Shown in pieces: positions 1 through 8,164 of a stretch of 38,036 nucleotides of DNA. Within the stretch, counting starts at the first letter, position 1, and each line of letters begins with the position of its first letter. The stretch is from Betaproteobacteria bacterium (GTDB lineage Bacteria; Pseudomonadota; Gammaproteobacteria; Burkholderiales; Rhodocyclaceae). Below the pieces are notes generated by a model that saw nothing but the letters and a program-made list of their open reading frames with translations, searched no databases and was not told where the DNA came from. The DNA lies in the NCBI GenBank assembly GCA_028065725.1, contig JAPTVL010000150.1, positions 1 through 38,036 of the forward strand, written 5' to 3'. The position numbers and the translations under genes were made by a program.

Positions 1-125
1 CTTGAAGGAGATCACCGTCCAGAGAATGCGCTACACTTATCCACAGCCCCACCTATGACGGGCGGCTAAAGCCCCTGGGTAAAATTCAACGCGCACAGCT
101 GGGTAGTTTTAAACGCGCGCCGACA
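1..125 (+). mobile_element. Right end of an IS21-family insertion sequence (partial)
   Basis: Two related subterminal motifs occur in tandem, GTAAAATTCAACGCGCAC (79-96) and GTAGTTTTAAACGCGCGC (103-120), and the block finishes in CGACA at 125. This layout, with A/T-rich tracts followed by ACGCGC and a terminal CA, matches IS21-family ends as I know them. Bases 1-69 may be the last codons of the element's second gene, since a frame opened upstream stops at 67-69, but the residues are not recognisable as IstB. The rest of the element lies outside the window. A second, diverged end with an identical 15-base core lies near 12.93 kb. Confidence 0.55.
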
Positions 126-179
126 GGCACGGCAGAGTTTTTCCTTCTTGAGGGGTGGAATGGTTGGATCAGCCCCCAA

Positions 180-443
180 GTGCTCGCCCATCGCAGGGCG
201 AATGGCGAGTATGCATATCAACAAGAAGTCGATGCCATTGATGCTCTACAGCGCTGGCTGAATAGCCAAGAGCACCAAGCTCGGTTGCGTTCGCTGGTTG
301 AAGATCATAAGGAACGGCGGGGGAGAATCCAGGAAAAGCTGAACGGGCTGGAGAAGCTTGATTTTGTTCAGACGTGCCACGTGATGAGGCATATCCTCGA
401 CAATTACGACCAGGTTGCCAACGAGGTATGCACGCTGTCCTGA
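180..443 (+). pseudogene. Hypothetical protein fragment next to the IS21 end
   Basis: An open frame of 87 codons from a GTG, rich in charged and helical residues (DALQRWLNSQEHQARLR, then EDHKERRGRIQEKLNG). The frame stays open upstream into the IS end and gives protein-like residues (FFLLEGWNGWISPQ) before the GTG. This suggests the 3' part of a gene cut by the IS21-family element rather than a complete small gene. No family is recognised and no good ribosome binding site precedes the GTG. It could also be a chance frame. Confidence 0.3.
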
Positions 444-638
444 GGAACTGCTTTTAGACGTAGACCAGTCCTCCATGTCTCGTAGATGAGGGTCGCCGTA
501 GGGCGCGAGCGGTAGTTCATCCAAACTGAGCCACTGCCCGCAACGGCTGGTCATCGGCCATTGCTGCCATTGCTGTACTGAGCAAGCGGCGTCTGCATTA
601 CGCCGTAAAGCTGACGGCGATTCTGGTCTAGTTGGATC

Positions 639-1442
639 CTAGCTGGCGCTCTTCGAGATGAAGAGCTCGGACAATTGATTTGCTGCCACCCTCATTTTTG
701 GCAGGAATCCGATCAACTCAGGTAGTCCCATCCGCGCTGTGGCGGTGTGGCATACCAGCGCAGCCACTATTTTTTTGTCTGGGTTAATCACTGGGACCGC
801 CACTCCAACCATCCCGCGAACGAACTCTTCCTTGTCCTCGCCGACCATTCTTTCTCGGAGTCGATCAAGTTCTCGGTCGAGCGCCTTTCGATCCGTAATG
901 GTCCGTGGTGTCATCCTGGTGAGGACGAGCCTGTCCAATAGCTCTCGCCTTTCAAGAAGGTTCATTTGCGCAAGGAAGAGCTTCCCACCTGCGGTGCAGT
1001 GCAGGGGATGGCGCGAGCCCGGCACGATGTTCAGCCGTAATGGCTCCGTTGTTTCAACACGCTCAACGTGAATTACCTGATCACCATCCAAAGCCGTCAG
1101 GTTGCACGTTTCACCGAGTGATTGAACCAAGGAGCGAAGAACAGCCCGGCAGGTTCTCTTGAACGCATTGTTGCCGATAGTCTGAAGCGCCAACTGAGCC
1201 AAGCGTGGGCCTGGTATCAGTCCACGTTCCCCCACGAGTCGCATCAGGTGATTGCTCTCAACCAGGGTATCGACGATCCGAGCCAGTGTAGCCTTGGGTA
1301 TTTGCAGGCGCATTCCAATCTGAGATGGGGTTACTGGCTGGGTGGATGACGAGACGAGTTCAAGTACCTGCAAAACACGAAGCGTTCTGGCTTCGTTGTC
1401 CTTCGTGCTGCTATCACTAATAGTGTCGTGGTTATTCTTCAT
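639..1442 (-). CDS. IclR-family transcriptional regulator
   Basis: A 267-residue DNA-binding regulator that probably controls the divergently transcribed GMC/ThDP genes. Residues about 18-70 form the winged helix-turn-helix (PSQIGMRLQIPKATLARIVD is the recognition region). Residues about 85-260 form the IclR effector-binding domain, with the characteristic PLHCTAGGKLFLA stretch and a C-terminal PVINPDKKIVAAL strand. I chose the ATG at 1442; an in-frame GTG at 1481 would add 13 basic residues that do not belong to the family, and the length from 1442 fits IclR proteins. The 164-bp gap to the GMC gene holds a perfect 6-bp-arm inverted repeat at 1521-1540 that may be its operator. The family assignment is firm; the effector is unknown. 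Confidence 0.93.
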   Translation of the reverse strand: MKNNHDTISDSSTKDNEARTLRVLQVLELVSSSTQPVTPSQIGMRLQIPKATLARIVDTLVESNHLMRLVGERGLIPGPRLAQLALQTIGNNAFKRTCRAVLRSLVQSLGETCNLTALDGDQVIHVERVETTEPLRLNIVPGSRHPLHCTAGGKLFLAQMNLLERRELLDRLVLTRMTPRTITDRKALDRELDRLRERMVGEDKEEFVRGMVGVAVPVINPDKKIVAALVCHTATARMGLPELIGFLPKMRVAANQLSELFISKSAS

Positions 1443-1520
1443 GGCTCTACTTTTGAGACGAAAATTTATCTTTAGGTCCACAATTCAGCGAATACCAAAT
1501 GATCGCTTGAGATCCCATCA

Positions 1521-1540
1521 GTGCATGTCTATTAATGCAC
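1521..1540. promoter_or_regulatory. Inverted repeat between iclR-type gene and GMC gene
   Basis: GTGCAT and ATGCAC arms flank 8 bases in the divergent promoter region. A second, wider repeat (GTTGGT near 1550 and ACCAAC near 1575) lies between it and the GMC start. IclR proteins usually bind imperfect palindromes in such positions. The assignment to this regulator is by position only. Confidence 0.4.
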
Positions 1541-1606
1541 ATATACGGTTGGTTAGCAATTCTGGTTTGCATACCAACACCACTATAAAGATGAGGAGAC
1601 CGCTGA

Positions 1607-3217
1607 ATGCGCAATTTCGATTACGTGATCGTAGGTGCTGGCTCGGCCGGCTGTACGCTAGCGAGCCGATTGAGTGAAAGCGGAAAGTATTCTGTCTGCT
1701 TGCTTGAGGCAGGCCCGGCTGATCGGTATCCATGGATACACATCCCCATCGGGTACGGAAAGACCATGTTTCACAAGGTCTATAACTGGGGCTTTGAAAC
1801 TGAGCCCGATCCGAATCTGAACAATCGTCAGGTCTATTGGCCACGAGGCCGCGTTCTTGGAGGTTCGAGCTCGATCAACGGACTCATCTACATCCGGGGC
1901 CAGAAGTACGACTACGACCTTTGGTCATCACTGGGCAATCCCGGTTGGAGCTGGGACGAGTGTTTGCCATACTTCAAACGGCTTGAGCACAATGACCTTG
2001 GCGAATCACAAACAAGAGGCGTCAATGGGCCGATGTGGGCGACTTCCGTTCCGAGCGGCGACAAGCTCGTCGATGCATTTATTGCGGCGGCTGGAGCTTG
2101 TGGAGTTCCTCATGTCAATGACTTCAATGATGGTCATCAGGAAGGTGTTGGCTATTTTCAGTTGAGCACCCGTAAGGGTTTTCGTTGTTCGACAGCCGTT
2201 GCCTATTTGAAGCCAGCTCGTAACCGGACAAATCTGACGGTCGAGACTGATGCGCAAGTGACTCGTCTTGCGTTCGACGGAAAGCGAGCCACCGGTGTGC
2301 ACTACAACCAACGGGGCCAATCAATAGTGGTCAAGGCGAATCGGGAAGTTATCCTGAGTGCCGGTGCCATTCAATCTCCTCAGCTATTGATGCTCGCAGG
2401 CATTGGCAACGCAGATCACCTCAGGAAGCTCGGAATCAAATCCCGTCAGCATCTTCCCGGCGTTGGCGAAAACCTCCAGGACCACCTCCAGTTTCGATTG
2501 ATGTATGAAGTGAGCCAGCCGATCACTATCAATGACCAGCTCAACTCGCTGTACGGCAAAGCAAAGATTGGATTGAAGTGGATTTGGAATCGATCCGGTC
2601 CTTTGGCCATTGGCATCAATATGGGGGGGATGTTTTGTCGGGCAGTTCCTGGAGAAAGCTCCACGCCCGACACGCAGTTTCATTTCGCAACCCTCTCGGC
2701 TGATCACGCCGCCGGTCAGGTGCACCCATTCTCGGGCTGTACCTATTCAGTTTGTCAGCTTCGACCGGAATCGCGCGGCACCTTGCAACTTCGTTCTTCA
2801 GACCCGATTGACTCCATGGCGATTCAACCGAACTACCTCTCGTCGGAGACGGATAAACGCTTTGCCGTAGCGGCCGTCAAGTTTGCGAGAAAAGTGGCCG
2901 GTTCCGCACCAATGAACCAGTACATGAAGCGAGAGTTTCGACCCGGTCCAGACGTCAAGACCGATGATGAAATTCTTGGCTATTGCCGCCAGTATGGGAC
3001 AACAATCTTCCATCCTTCCGGCACAGCGAAGATGGGGCCTGCGAGCGATTCGATGGCGGTCGTTGATTCAACGCTGCGCGTTCATGGCATCGACGGCCTG
3101 AGAGTGGTTGATTGCTCAATCATGCCGACGCTGGTCTCCGGAAATACAAACATTCCCACGGTAATGATCGCGGAGAAAGCATCCGATTTCATTCTCGAAA
3201 GCGCACGCCGCGCATGA
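1607..3217 (+). CDS. GMC-family FAD-dependent alcohol dehydrogenase (choline dehydrogenase-like)
   Basis: A 536-residue flavoprotein of the glucose-methanol-choline family, expected to oxidise an alcohol to an aldehyde or ketone. The N-terminal VGAGSAG dinucleotide-binding motif is at about residues 9-15. GMC signature 1 (RGRVLGGSSSINGLIYIRG) is at about 80-98 and signature 2 (GAIQSPQLLMLAGIG) at about 253-267. The active-site histidine lies in FHPSGTAKMG (near 469) and its partner asparagine in GNTNIPTVM (near 513). No signal peptide is visible, so it is probably cytoplasmic. The start is supported by GAGGAG about 8 bases upstream of the ATG. It is first in a run with the two ThDP subunits. 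The family covers many substrates, so neither choline nor any other substrate can be assigned from sequence. Confidence 0.92.
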   Translation: MRNFDYVIVGAGSAGCTLASRLSESGKYSVCLLEAGPADRYPWIHIPIGYGKTMFHKVYNWGFETEPDPNLNNRQVYWPRGRVLGGSSSINGLIYIRGQKYDYDLWSSLGNPGWSWDECLPYFKRLEHNDLGESQTRGVNGPMWATSVPSGDKLVDAFIAAAGACGVPHVNDFNDGHQEGVGYFQLSTRKGFRCSTAVAYLKPARNRTNLTVETDAQVTRLAFDGKRATGVHYNQRGQSIVVKANREVILSAGAIQSPQLLMLAGIGNADHLRKLGIKSRQHLPGVGENLQDHLQFRLMYEVSQPITINDQLNSLYGKAKIGLKWIWNRSGPLAIGINMGGMFCRAVPGESSTPDTQFHFATLSADHAAGQVHPFSGCTYSVCQLRPESRGTLQLRSSDPIDSMAIQPNYLSSETDKRFAVAAVKFARKVAGSAPMNQYMKREFRPGPDVKTDDEILGYCRQYGTTIFHPSGTAKMGPASDSMAVVDSTLRVHGIDGLRVVDCSIMPTLVSGNTNIPTVMIAEKASDFILESARRA

Positions 3218-3234
3218 CTACTTCAGAGGTCACC

Positions 3235-3792
3235 ATGTCCGCATCAGTCCAAGAAAGTCCAATGAAGAAATATTCAAAGTATTCCGTACCCGCGCAGGCA
3301 ATGGTTGATGCTTTCAAACGGTGCGGGATCGAATACGTGGCCACCGTTCCTGACATGGTTCAGATCGCGCTTCATCAAATCCTTGATGGGGGCGAATCAG
3401 GACTGAAGGTTGTTCATTGCACGACTGAGGATCAGGCGATCGAGGTTGCTGGTGGTCTGTACGCCGGCGGGAAGAAAGTAGCGGTGATCGTCCAGAACCA
3501 AGGATTGTATGCAGGCATCAACAGCTTGCGCGCTCTGGGCCTGGATTCGAAGGTGCCCCTGTTCTTTGTGATCGGGCAGTTTGGCCGCGAGTTTTCCAAC
3601 TTGGGAAGCAATCCCCGCGACTCGAAGCGCAGAGTGGTGTTCCTTTTGGAGCCCTTGCTGGAAACATTGGGCGTCCCTTATTGGCGCCTTGAGGGTCCAG
3701 AAGATCTACCCAGCATCGAAGCGGCCTGGCGAGCCTCACGCGATCGCAGTGGTCCCACTGCATTGATCGTCGGCCATTTTGTTGGCTGGTAA
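3235..3792 (+). CDS. ThDP-dependent decarboxylase, alpha (PYR-domain) subunit, ComD/phosphonopyruvate decarboxylase-like
   Basis: A 185-residue protein consisting only of the pyrimidine-binding domain of a thiamine diphosphate enzyme. The conserved activating glutamate is in TTEDQAIEVAGG (about residue 65), followed by the QNQGLYAGINSL stretch seen in sulfopyruvate and phosphonopyruvate decarboxylases. The cofactor's diphosphate-binding half is encoded by the next gene, as in the two-subunit ComDE sulfopyruvate decarboxylase. I prefer the ATG at 3235, preceded by AGAGG. An in-frame ATG at 3214 would overlap the GMC stop as ATGA and add seven residues. The expected reaction is decarboxylation of a 2-oxo acid to an aldehyde. 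The closeness to sulfopyruvate is family knowledge, not proof of substrate. Confidence 0.85.
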   Translation: MSASVQESPMKKYSKYSVPAQAMVDAFKRCGIEYVATVPDMVQIALHQILDGGESGLKVVHCTTEDQAIEVAGGLYAGGKKVAVIVQNQGLYAGINSLRALGLDSKVPLFFVIGQFGREFSNLGSNPRDSKRRVVFLLEPLLETLGVPYWRLEGPEDLPSIEAAWRASRDRSGPTALIVGHFVGW

Positions 3793-3825
3793 GTCCCTCT
3801 GAACGAACCCGAGAAAGCCACGACC

Positions 3826-4434
3826 ATGAAAACTCTCGACGCCTGCAAACTGCTTGATACCCATCGCGGAGACGCAATTGTTGTCTGCACCATGGGCGCA
3901 ATGAATGCGCTCGACAAGCTGCCCCTCAATCCGCTGACTATGGCCTGTGTTCCCTTGATGGGAGGGGCCGCCTCTATCGGTCTTGGGCTCGCTCTGGCTC
4001 GGCCTGAACGCAAGGTTTTCGTCTTTGATGGTGATGCCAGTCTCCTGATGGAACTCGGTGGGCTGGTTTCAATTGTTCACGCCAGACCGAAAAATCTTTT
4101 CCATTTCGTTTTCAACAACAGCATTCAGTTTGCCGGCCTCGGAAATCTTGATACGCCGGGGGCTCGGCACGCCGATATGGTGGCAATGGCGACTGCGTGC
4201 GGATTTGAATCCTCGCAGCGCATTGCGACTCTGGAGGACCTGGTGGCAAAACTGCCATCAGTACTGGGTGGGCCTGCCCCGTCGTTCGTCGAGCTGGTAG
4301 TCGAATACGACAACCCTTCGCTCGGGACCGAGAATCCTGCCGTCGAGATGACTGACGAGCGGTTCTCCAGAATGGGCGACGAAATTCTCCGGATTCGCCG
4401 TCACCTCGGTTGCGACGCCGAGATTCGGGCCTGA
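3826..4434 (+). CDS. ThDP-dependent decarboxylase, beta (PP-domain) subunit, ComE-like
   Basis: A 202-residue partner of the preceding subunit, carrying the ThDP diphosphate and Mg2+-binding domain. The family motif is complete: GDA (about residues 69-71) is followed 27 residues later by NN (97-98), as in the GDG-X(24-27)-NN signature. LMGGAASIGLGLALARPE just upstream is the usual helix-turn before that motif. The 33-bp gap to the alpha gene and matching orientation indicate co-translation as a heteromeric enzyme. No acetyl-transferring partner (Xsc, for example) is encoded here, so the aldehyde product must be handled elsewhere or by the GMC enzyme's relatives. The gene ends 11 bp from the convergent gntR-type gene. 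Confidence 0.86.
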   Translation: MKTLDACKLLDTHRGDAIVVCTMGAMNALDKLPLNPLTMACVPLMGGAASIGLGLALARPERKVFVFDGDASLLMELGGLVSIVHARPKNLFHFVFNNSIQFAGLGNLDTPGARHADMVAMATACGFESSQRIATLEDLVAKLPSVLGGPAPSFVELVVEYDNPSLGTENPAVEMTDERFSRMGDEILRIRRHLGCDAEIRA

Positions 4435-4445
4435 AGATCCAAAGG

Positions 4446-5300
4446 TCAGGTATGCATCACCTTCCGGCTTGGCAGTTCGAGATGACGAACATTGCCTGGA
4501 ATGTAGATTTGCTGGAAAGCAAGGGGAGCTTGCTGATGGGTGTACGAGCGAACCTCAAGCACCAAGCCAAATCGACCCTTGGCCGGCAGTTTCAGCAGCT
4601 TTCCTATCTCGGTCGAGAACTCCGTCGCGTGGATTTGCTGCGAAACGGAGAGCGTGGGGGCATTAAAGCGCTCTGCCAGAACGGTGCGAATCAACACCCG
4701 ATTCAGTTCCTTCAGCGGCATGGCCAGGATGGCGCGAAATCGCTCTCCATCGATGAACAACTCGCTGAGGCAATCGAATTCACCAGATACATTGATGCGC
4801 CGACGAACGCGAATGAATTTTCGGGAACCGGTGAGAAAGGCGGCCCAAGGGCCGTCCGCCAACGTCGCCGTGCAATCCAGCGCCTCCGCATACACGGGCA
4901 TCAGTGCCGAGCCATCATCGCCAATGAAGCGAAAGTGGAGGAGCTGTTCTGCTTGGGAGCTTGGACTGACAAACGTTCCATGACCATGCTTGCGCTGAAC
5001 AACATTGTCTGCCGCGAGTCTGGTCAATGTCTTCTGGACCGTACCCAAGCTAAGACCTACGGCATCCGCAATATCCTTTTCCGGCGGAAGCTTGTCACCA
5101 GGCAACCAGTGGCCATCCGCCATCAGATTCAGCATCGCCCGACGCAGCCTGCTATGACGTGGCTCATCGCTCGTCGAAAGGCGCTCCAATGCGCCGCGTA
5201 GCCGCTCAAGTTCGTCGGCACTCCGCCTTGAGTCCCTCGTCGCACGCGACGAGCTAGGGTCCGCACCAATGCCAGCTATTGCACTTTTCATGGCGAGCAT
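4446..5300 (-). CDS. GntR-family transcriptional regulator with UTRA-type effector domain (HutC subfamily)
   Basis: A 284-residue repressor or activator, probably controlling the divergent ABC importer operon and itself. After a variable, basic N-terminus, residues about 48-112 form the GntR winged helix (PGDKLPPEKDIADAVGLS, then GTVQKTLTRLAADNVV and a HGHGTFV wing). Residues about 125-280 resemble the UTRA ligand-binding fold, including the late FGLVLEVRSYT strand and the AFQQIYIPG motif. The ATG at 5300 is preceded by AAAGGA at good spacing; the next methionine, three residues on, has none. A 32-bp palindrome (5305-5336) begins four bases upstream of this start and covers the ribosome binding site, which argues for autoregulation. 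The effector is probably the imported substrate or its product. Confidence 0.9.
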   Translation of the reverse strand: MLAMKSAIAGIGADPSSSRATRDSRRSADELERLRGALERLSTSDEPRHSRLRRAMLNLMADGHWLPGDKLPPEKDIADAVGLSLGTVQKTLTRLAADNVVQRKHGHGTFVSPSSQAEQLLHFRFIGDDGSALMPVYAEALDCTATLADGPWAAFLTGSRKFIRVRRRINVSGEFDCLSELFIDGERFRAILAMPLKELNRVLIRTVLAERFNAPTLSVSQQIHATEFSTEIGKLLKLPAKGRFGLVLEVRSYTHQQAPLAFQQIYIPGNVRHLELPSRKVMHT

Positions 5301-5304
5301 CTAT

Positions 5305-5336
5305 AGTCCTTTAAAGCTATATAGCTTAAGAGGACT
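5305..5336. promoter_or_regulatory. 32-bp near-perfect palindrome, likely GntR operator
   Basis: The left half AGTCCTTTAAAGCTAT and the reverse complement of the right half, AGTCCTCTTAAGCTAT, agree at 14 of 16 positions. The central 14 bases (AAGCTATATAGCTT) are perfectly symmetric. It lies between the divergent gntR-type gene and the ABC permease gene and overlaps the gntR ribosome binding site. HutC-type GntR proteins bind short A/T-cored palindromes in such intergenic regions. Confidence 0.75.
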
Positions 5337-5386
5337 AGGGTAACTAAGCAAGTTCTCATTAAGCCAATTATAGAGAGGAGGCCATC

Positions 5387-6193
5387 GTGCCAATTGACAT
5401 TGCACCAAGGCACTACAGACCAAGGTCCCAGCGAGGGTTCGCAACAATGACGATGCTGGCCGGAGTCGCGTCATTCTTGACGCTAGGCGCGGTATGGGGC
5501 GTGATCTGGTGGTTGAACCTGTTTGATCGAGGACTTTTGCCGGCGCCTTGGGAAGTTCTCAATGTATTGATTGTGCAGATGACTGAGAAGGAACTTTGGC
5601 TTGACATCCTCCTCTCGGCTCGGCGGGTTGTCGTAGGTGTGTTTTGCGGGTTGGCAATAGCGATGCCCGTTGGATTTATTCTCGGTTGGTACAAAACCGT
5701 TCGCGCATTCATAGATCCGGTCATCAACTTCTTCAGGGCACTGCCGCCAATTGCCTTGATTCCTCTGGTGATCGTCTATTTTGGTATAGGCGAACCCGCG
5801 CGCCTTTCCGTTCTCATCTATGCGGCGTTCTTTAGCAGCGTGATCGTGATCTACGAAGGGATCAAGATGATTCCGCCGATCTATATCCGTGTATCGAAGG
5901 CGCTGGGCGCTACTGATTTTGAGATCTTCAAACGGATCATCGTTCCGGCGGCCTTACCCCATGTACTTACAGCATTTCGCGTATCCACCGGCGTGTGCTG
6001 GACCACGCTGGTAGCGGCAGAACTTGTCGCCGCAGAACGAGGCTTGGGTGCAGTCATCGTAAATGGCCAAAACTTCTTTCAAGTTCCTGTGATCTTCGTC
6101 GGAATCATCATGATCGGTACGGTCGCAGTCATCATGGACCAGTTGCTGCACTATGCGACCGCCCATCTACTAACGTGGCAGGAGTCGATCTAA
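5387..6193 (+). CDS. ABC transporter permease, TauC/SsuC/NrtB family
   Basis: A 268-residue inner-membrane permease with about six hydrophobic segments, the first at residues about 20-45. The cytoplasmic coupling (EAA) loop is visible at about 155-195 (YEGIKMIPPIYIRVSKA, then GATDFEIFKRIIVPAALP), where the ATPase docks. The start is a GTG with GAGAGGAG ideally spaced, and no ATG alternative fits. The stop overlaps the ATPase ATG by one base, indicating translational coupling. The family imports sulfonates, nitrate, thiamine precursors, aromatic acids and others, so substrate is not readable from the permease. It is probably controlled by the GntR-type protein through the upstream palindrome. 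Confidence 0.92.
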   Translation: MPIDIAPRHYRPRSQRGFATMTMLAGVASFLTLGAVWGVIWWLNLFDRGLLPAPWEVLNVLIVQMTEKELWLDILLSARRVVVGVFCGLAIAMPVGFILGWYKTVRAFIDPVINFFRALPPIALIPLVIVYFGIGEPARLSVLIYAAFFSSVIVIYEGIKMIPPIYIRVSKALGATDFEIFKRIIVPAALPHVLTAFRVSTGVCWTTLVAAELVAAERGLGAVIVNGQNFFQVPVIFVGIIMIGTVAVIMDQLLHYATAHLLTWQESI

Positions 6194-7014
6194 TGAACAC
6201 TCAACGTCAGGAAACGCGAGAGCGCGTTGTTTTCAAAAACGTCTCGAAAACCTACCACGGTGATCATGGCAGCGTGAAGGTTGTCGAGGATGTGTCATTC
6301 AAACTCGCCGAAGGTGAGTTCGTATCGCTCATCGGTCCGTCGGGCTGCGGCAAGACCACCATGCTCCAGATGCTGGCCGGATTTGTTACTCCAGACACAG
6401 GAAGCATCACCCTTGACGGCGCTGAGATCAAAGGCCCAGGAAGCGATCGAGGTGTGATCTTCCAAGAGTACGGTGTGTTTCCCTGGCTGACAGTCCAAAA
6501 AAATATCGAGTTTGGACTTTCACTGTCCTGCAACAAAAAGCTTGGATCAAATAGCAACGAAATCGTATCTCACTATCTCAAGCTGATGCACCTCAACGGA
6601 TTTGAGAACGCCTATCCAAAGCATCTATCGGGGGGGATGCGACAGCGACTCGCTCTTGCCAGAGCCTATGCAGTGAATCCCAACATCCTGTTGATGGATG
6701 AGCCCTTTGGCGCTTTGGATGCACAGACACGGTTGGCATTGCAGTTGCAGTTGATGGAAGTGCTGACCGAGGAGCAAAAGACGGTGCTTCTGATTACTCA
6801 TTCAGTCGAGGAAGCGATCTTTCTGTCCAACCGAATCTTGATTATTTCTGCACGTCCGTCGCGAATTCTTCGGGTCGTTGATGTGCCATTTCCCTATCCA
6901 CGAACTCCGGAACTCACAGCAACCCCGGAATTTCAAAAGCTACGCCTCGAGTTGGAGGAGGTCAGTATGCAGCAATACGCGAAGCAGCAGGAGCTTGCAG
7001 CAGAGGAACAATAA
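6193..7014 (+). CDS. ABC transporter ATP-binding protein, TauB/SsuB/NrtD family
   Basis: A 273-residue ATPase energising the importer encoded on either side. Walker A is GPSGCGKTT (about residues 48-56), the Q-loop is in IFQEYGVFPW, the ABC signature is LSGGMRQR (145-152), Walker B is ILLMDEP (165-171), and the switch histidine is in ITHS (203). All catalytic elements are intact. Translation begins at the ATG whose first base is the last base of the permease stop. The protein ends in a glutamine- and glutamate-rich tail after the core domain, which is common in the family. It is followed at 18 bp by the binding-protein gene. Confidence 0.94.
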   Translation: MNTQRQETRERVVFKNVSKTYHGDHGSVKVVEDVSFKLAEGEFVSLIGPSGCGKTTMLQMLAGFVTPDTGSITLDGAEIKGPGSDRGVIFQEYGVFPWLTVQKNIEFGLSLSCNKKLGSNSNEIVSHYLKLMHLNGFENAYPKHLSGGMRQRLALARAYAVNPNILLMDEPFGALDAQTRLALQLQLMEVLTEEQKTVLLITHSVEEAIFLSNRILIISARPSRILRVVDVPFPYPRTPELTATPEFQKLRLELEEVSMQQYAKQQELAAEEQ

Positions 7015-7032
7015 CCCACAAAGGAGAGATCT

Positions 7033-8058
7033 ATGAACAACGTACCTTCACGTCGTAAAGCCCTTGGCCAAATGGCGGCCATGTCGGTTGCCCCAATGCT
7101 TGCCGCAAGTCCATTTAGACACGTCTATGCGCAAACGGCCAAACAGATTCGAGTCGGCTATCTGCATATTCCATCCTGCGACAGCCAAATGTGGTTGATG
7201 AAGGAACATGGACTCTGGGCAAAAGAGGGCCTTGACCCGGTTTTCACAAAATTCAATACCGGTATCGAGGGGTTCTCAGCGCTTGTAGGCGGTAGCGTCG
7301 ACGTATTCTCCACTGGTGGAGTGACCCACAATTTTCCTGCACGTGGACAGGGAGTTGTGGTGTTGCCAAACACAGTTGAATGGGGTGGCCAGATCTTTGG
7401 ACGCGCGGATGCGGGTGTTAATACACTTGCAGATCTCAAGGGCAAGAAGATCTCAACAACTCTCGGTACAACTGGTCAGATTTTCCTGCACACGGCGCTC
7501 AAGAGCGTTGGGCTCGACTCGACAAAAGATATCGAGATCGTCAGTCAGACCATGCCAAATGCGGTTACCTCTTACGTAACCGGAAGTATGGCTGCTCTCT
7601 CGACCTGGGTTCCGTTCAATCTCAGGGCGCGCGAGGCGAAAACGTCGAAGCTGCTTGCAGAAGCACGTCAGTTTGCGTCGAAGGGTGCCGGGTACGTCAT
7701 TACGGCATATTCGACAAATAAGAAGATTCTCGAATCGAATCCCGATCTGATTCGTCGCTTGATCGCCGCTTGGGGGCCCGCCAACGAGATGCTTCGGACG
7801 AAGAAGGAAGAATCGATCAATACGCTGCTGACGAAGTACTACAAAGGCGAAATGGAAGCCGCAGACATGACTGCGAACTTCGGCGCCATGGACATTCTTG
7901 GCAACGGGGAGTGGGCCGGGAAAATGGCCGATGGAAGCTTTGCGGGAATGCTTGATTCGGTTACCAAACTGTTTGTTGAGTTTGGTGCAATGAAAGATCC
8001 TTTGCCGGCATCTAAGTACGCAGACTTCAGCTATTACACCGCCGCGTACAAGAAGTAG
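7033..8058 (+). CDS. ABC transporter periplasmic substrate-binding protein (NMT1/TauA-like)
   Basis: A 341-residue exported receptor for the importer. The N-terminus has a twin-arginine-type signal (SRRKALG followed by a hydrophobic stretch to about residue 30, with a cut likely after HVYA). The mature part shows the family pattern: a GYLHIPSCDSQMWLMKEHGLW opening, in which the ligand-binding lobe starts, a GGSVDVFSTGGVTH segment, and DLKGKKISTTLGTTGQ at the hinge. AGGAGAG precedes the ATG. Ligands of this family are small anions such as sulfonates, nitrate and aromatic or other carboxylates. The residues alone do not decide between them. An intrinsic-terminator-like hairpin follows, before the dehydratase genes. 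Confidence 0.92.
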   Translation: MNNVPSRRKALGQMAAMSVAPMLAASPFRHVYAQTAKQIRVGYLHIPSCDSQMWLMKEHGLWAKEGLDPVFTKFNTGIEGFSALVGGSVDVFSTGGVTHNFPARGQGVVVLPNTVEWGGQIFGRADAGVNTLADLKGKKISTTLGTTGQIFLHTALKSVGLDSTKDIEIVSQTMPNAVTSYVTGSMAALSTWVPFNLRAREAKTSKLLAEARQFASKGAGYVITAYSTNKKILESNPDLIRRLIAAWGPANEMLRTKKEESINTLLTKYYKGEMEAADMTANFGAMDILGNGEWAGKMADGSFAGMLDSVTKLFVEFGAMKDPLPASKYADFSYYTAAYKK

Positions 8059-8083
8059 TTGCGGCCAGCACACGGGCAGCCGG

Positions 8084-8120
8084 AGGCGTCAGGCACGTAT
8101 ATGGTGTCGTGACGCCTTTT
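8084..8120 (+). terminator. Intra-operon hairpin with short T-run after the binding-protein gene
   Basis: AGGCGTCA (8084-8091) pairs perfectly with TGACGCCT (8110-8117) across an 18-base loop that can itself pair partly, and TTTT ends at 8120. It lies in the 106-bp gap between the binding-protein and aconitase-X genes. The likely effect is partial termination that keeps transporter mRNA above dehydratase mRNA, or a 3' end protecting the upstream message. Confidence 0.6.
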
Positions 8121-8164
8121 CAACTCAAATCCATTCCCTCAGGTTTGAATTGCGAAAGAGAGCC

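Noticed and set aside
39..48. TTATCCACAG, a match to the DnaA-box consensus
   Set aside because: A single copy at an IS21 end with no cluster, AT-rich unwinding region or replication genes nearby; chance is the simplest reading.
1567..1589. TTGCAT and TATAAA as a promoter for the GMC gene
   Set aside because: The spacer is only 11 bp and the -10 would lie against the ribosome binding site.
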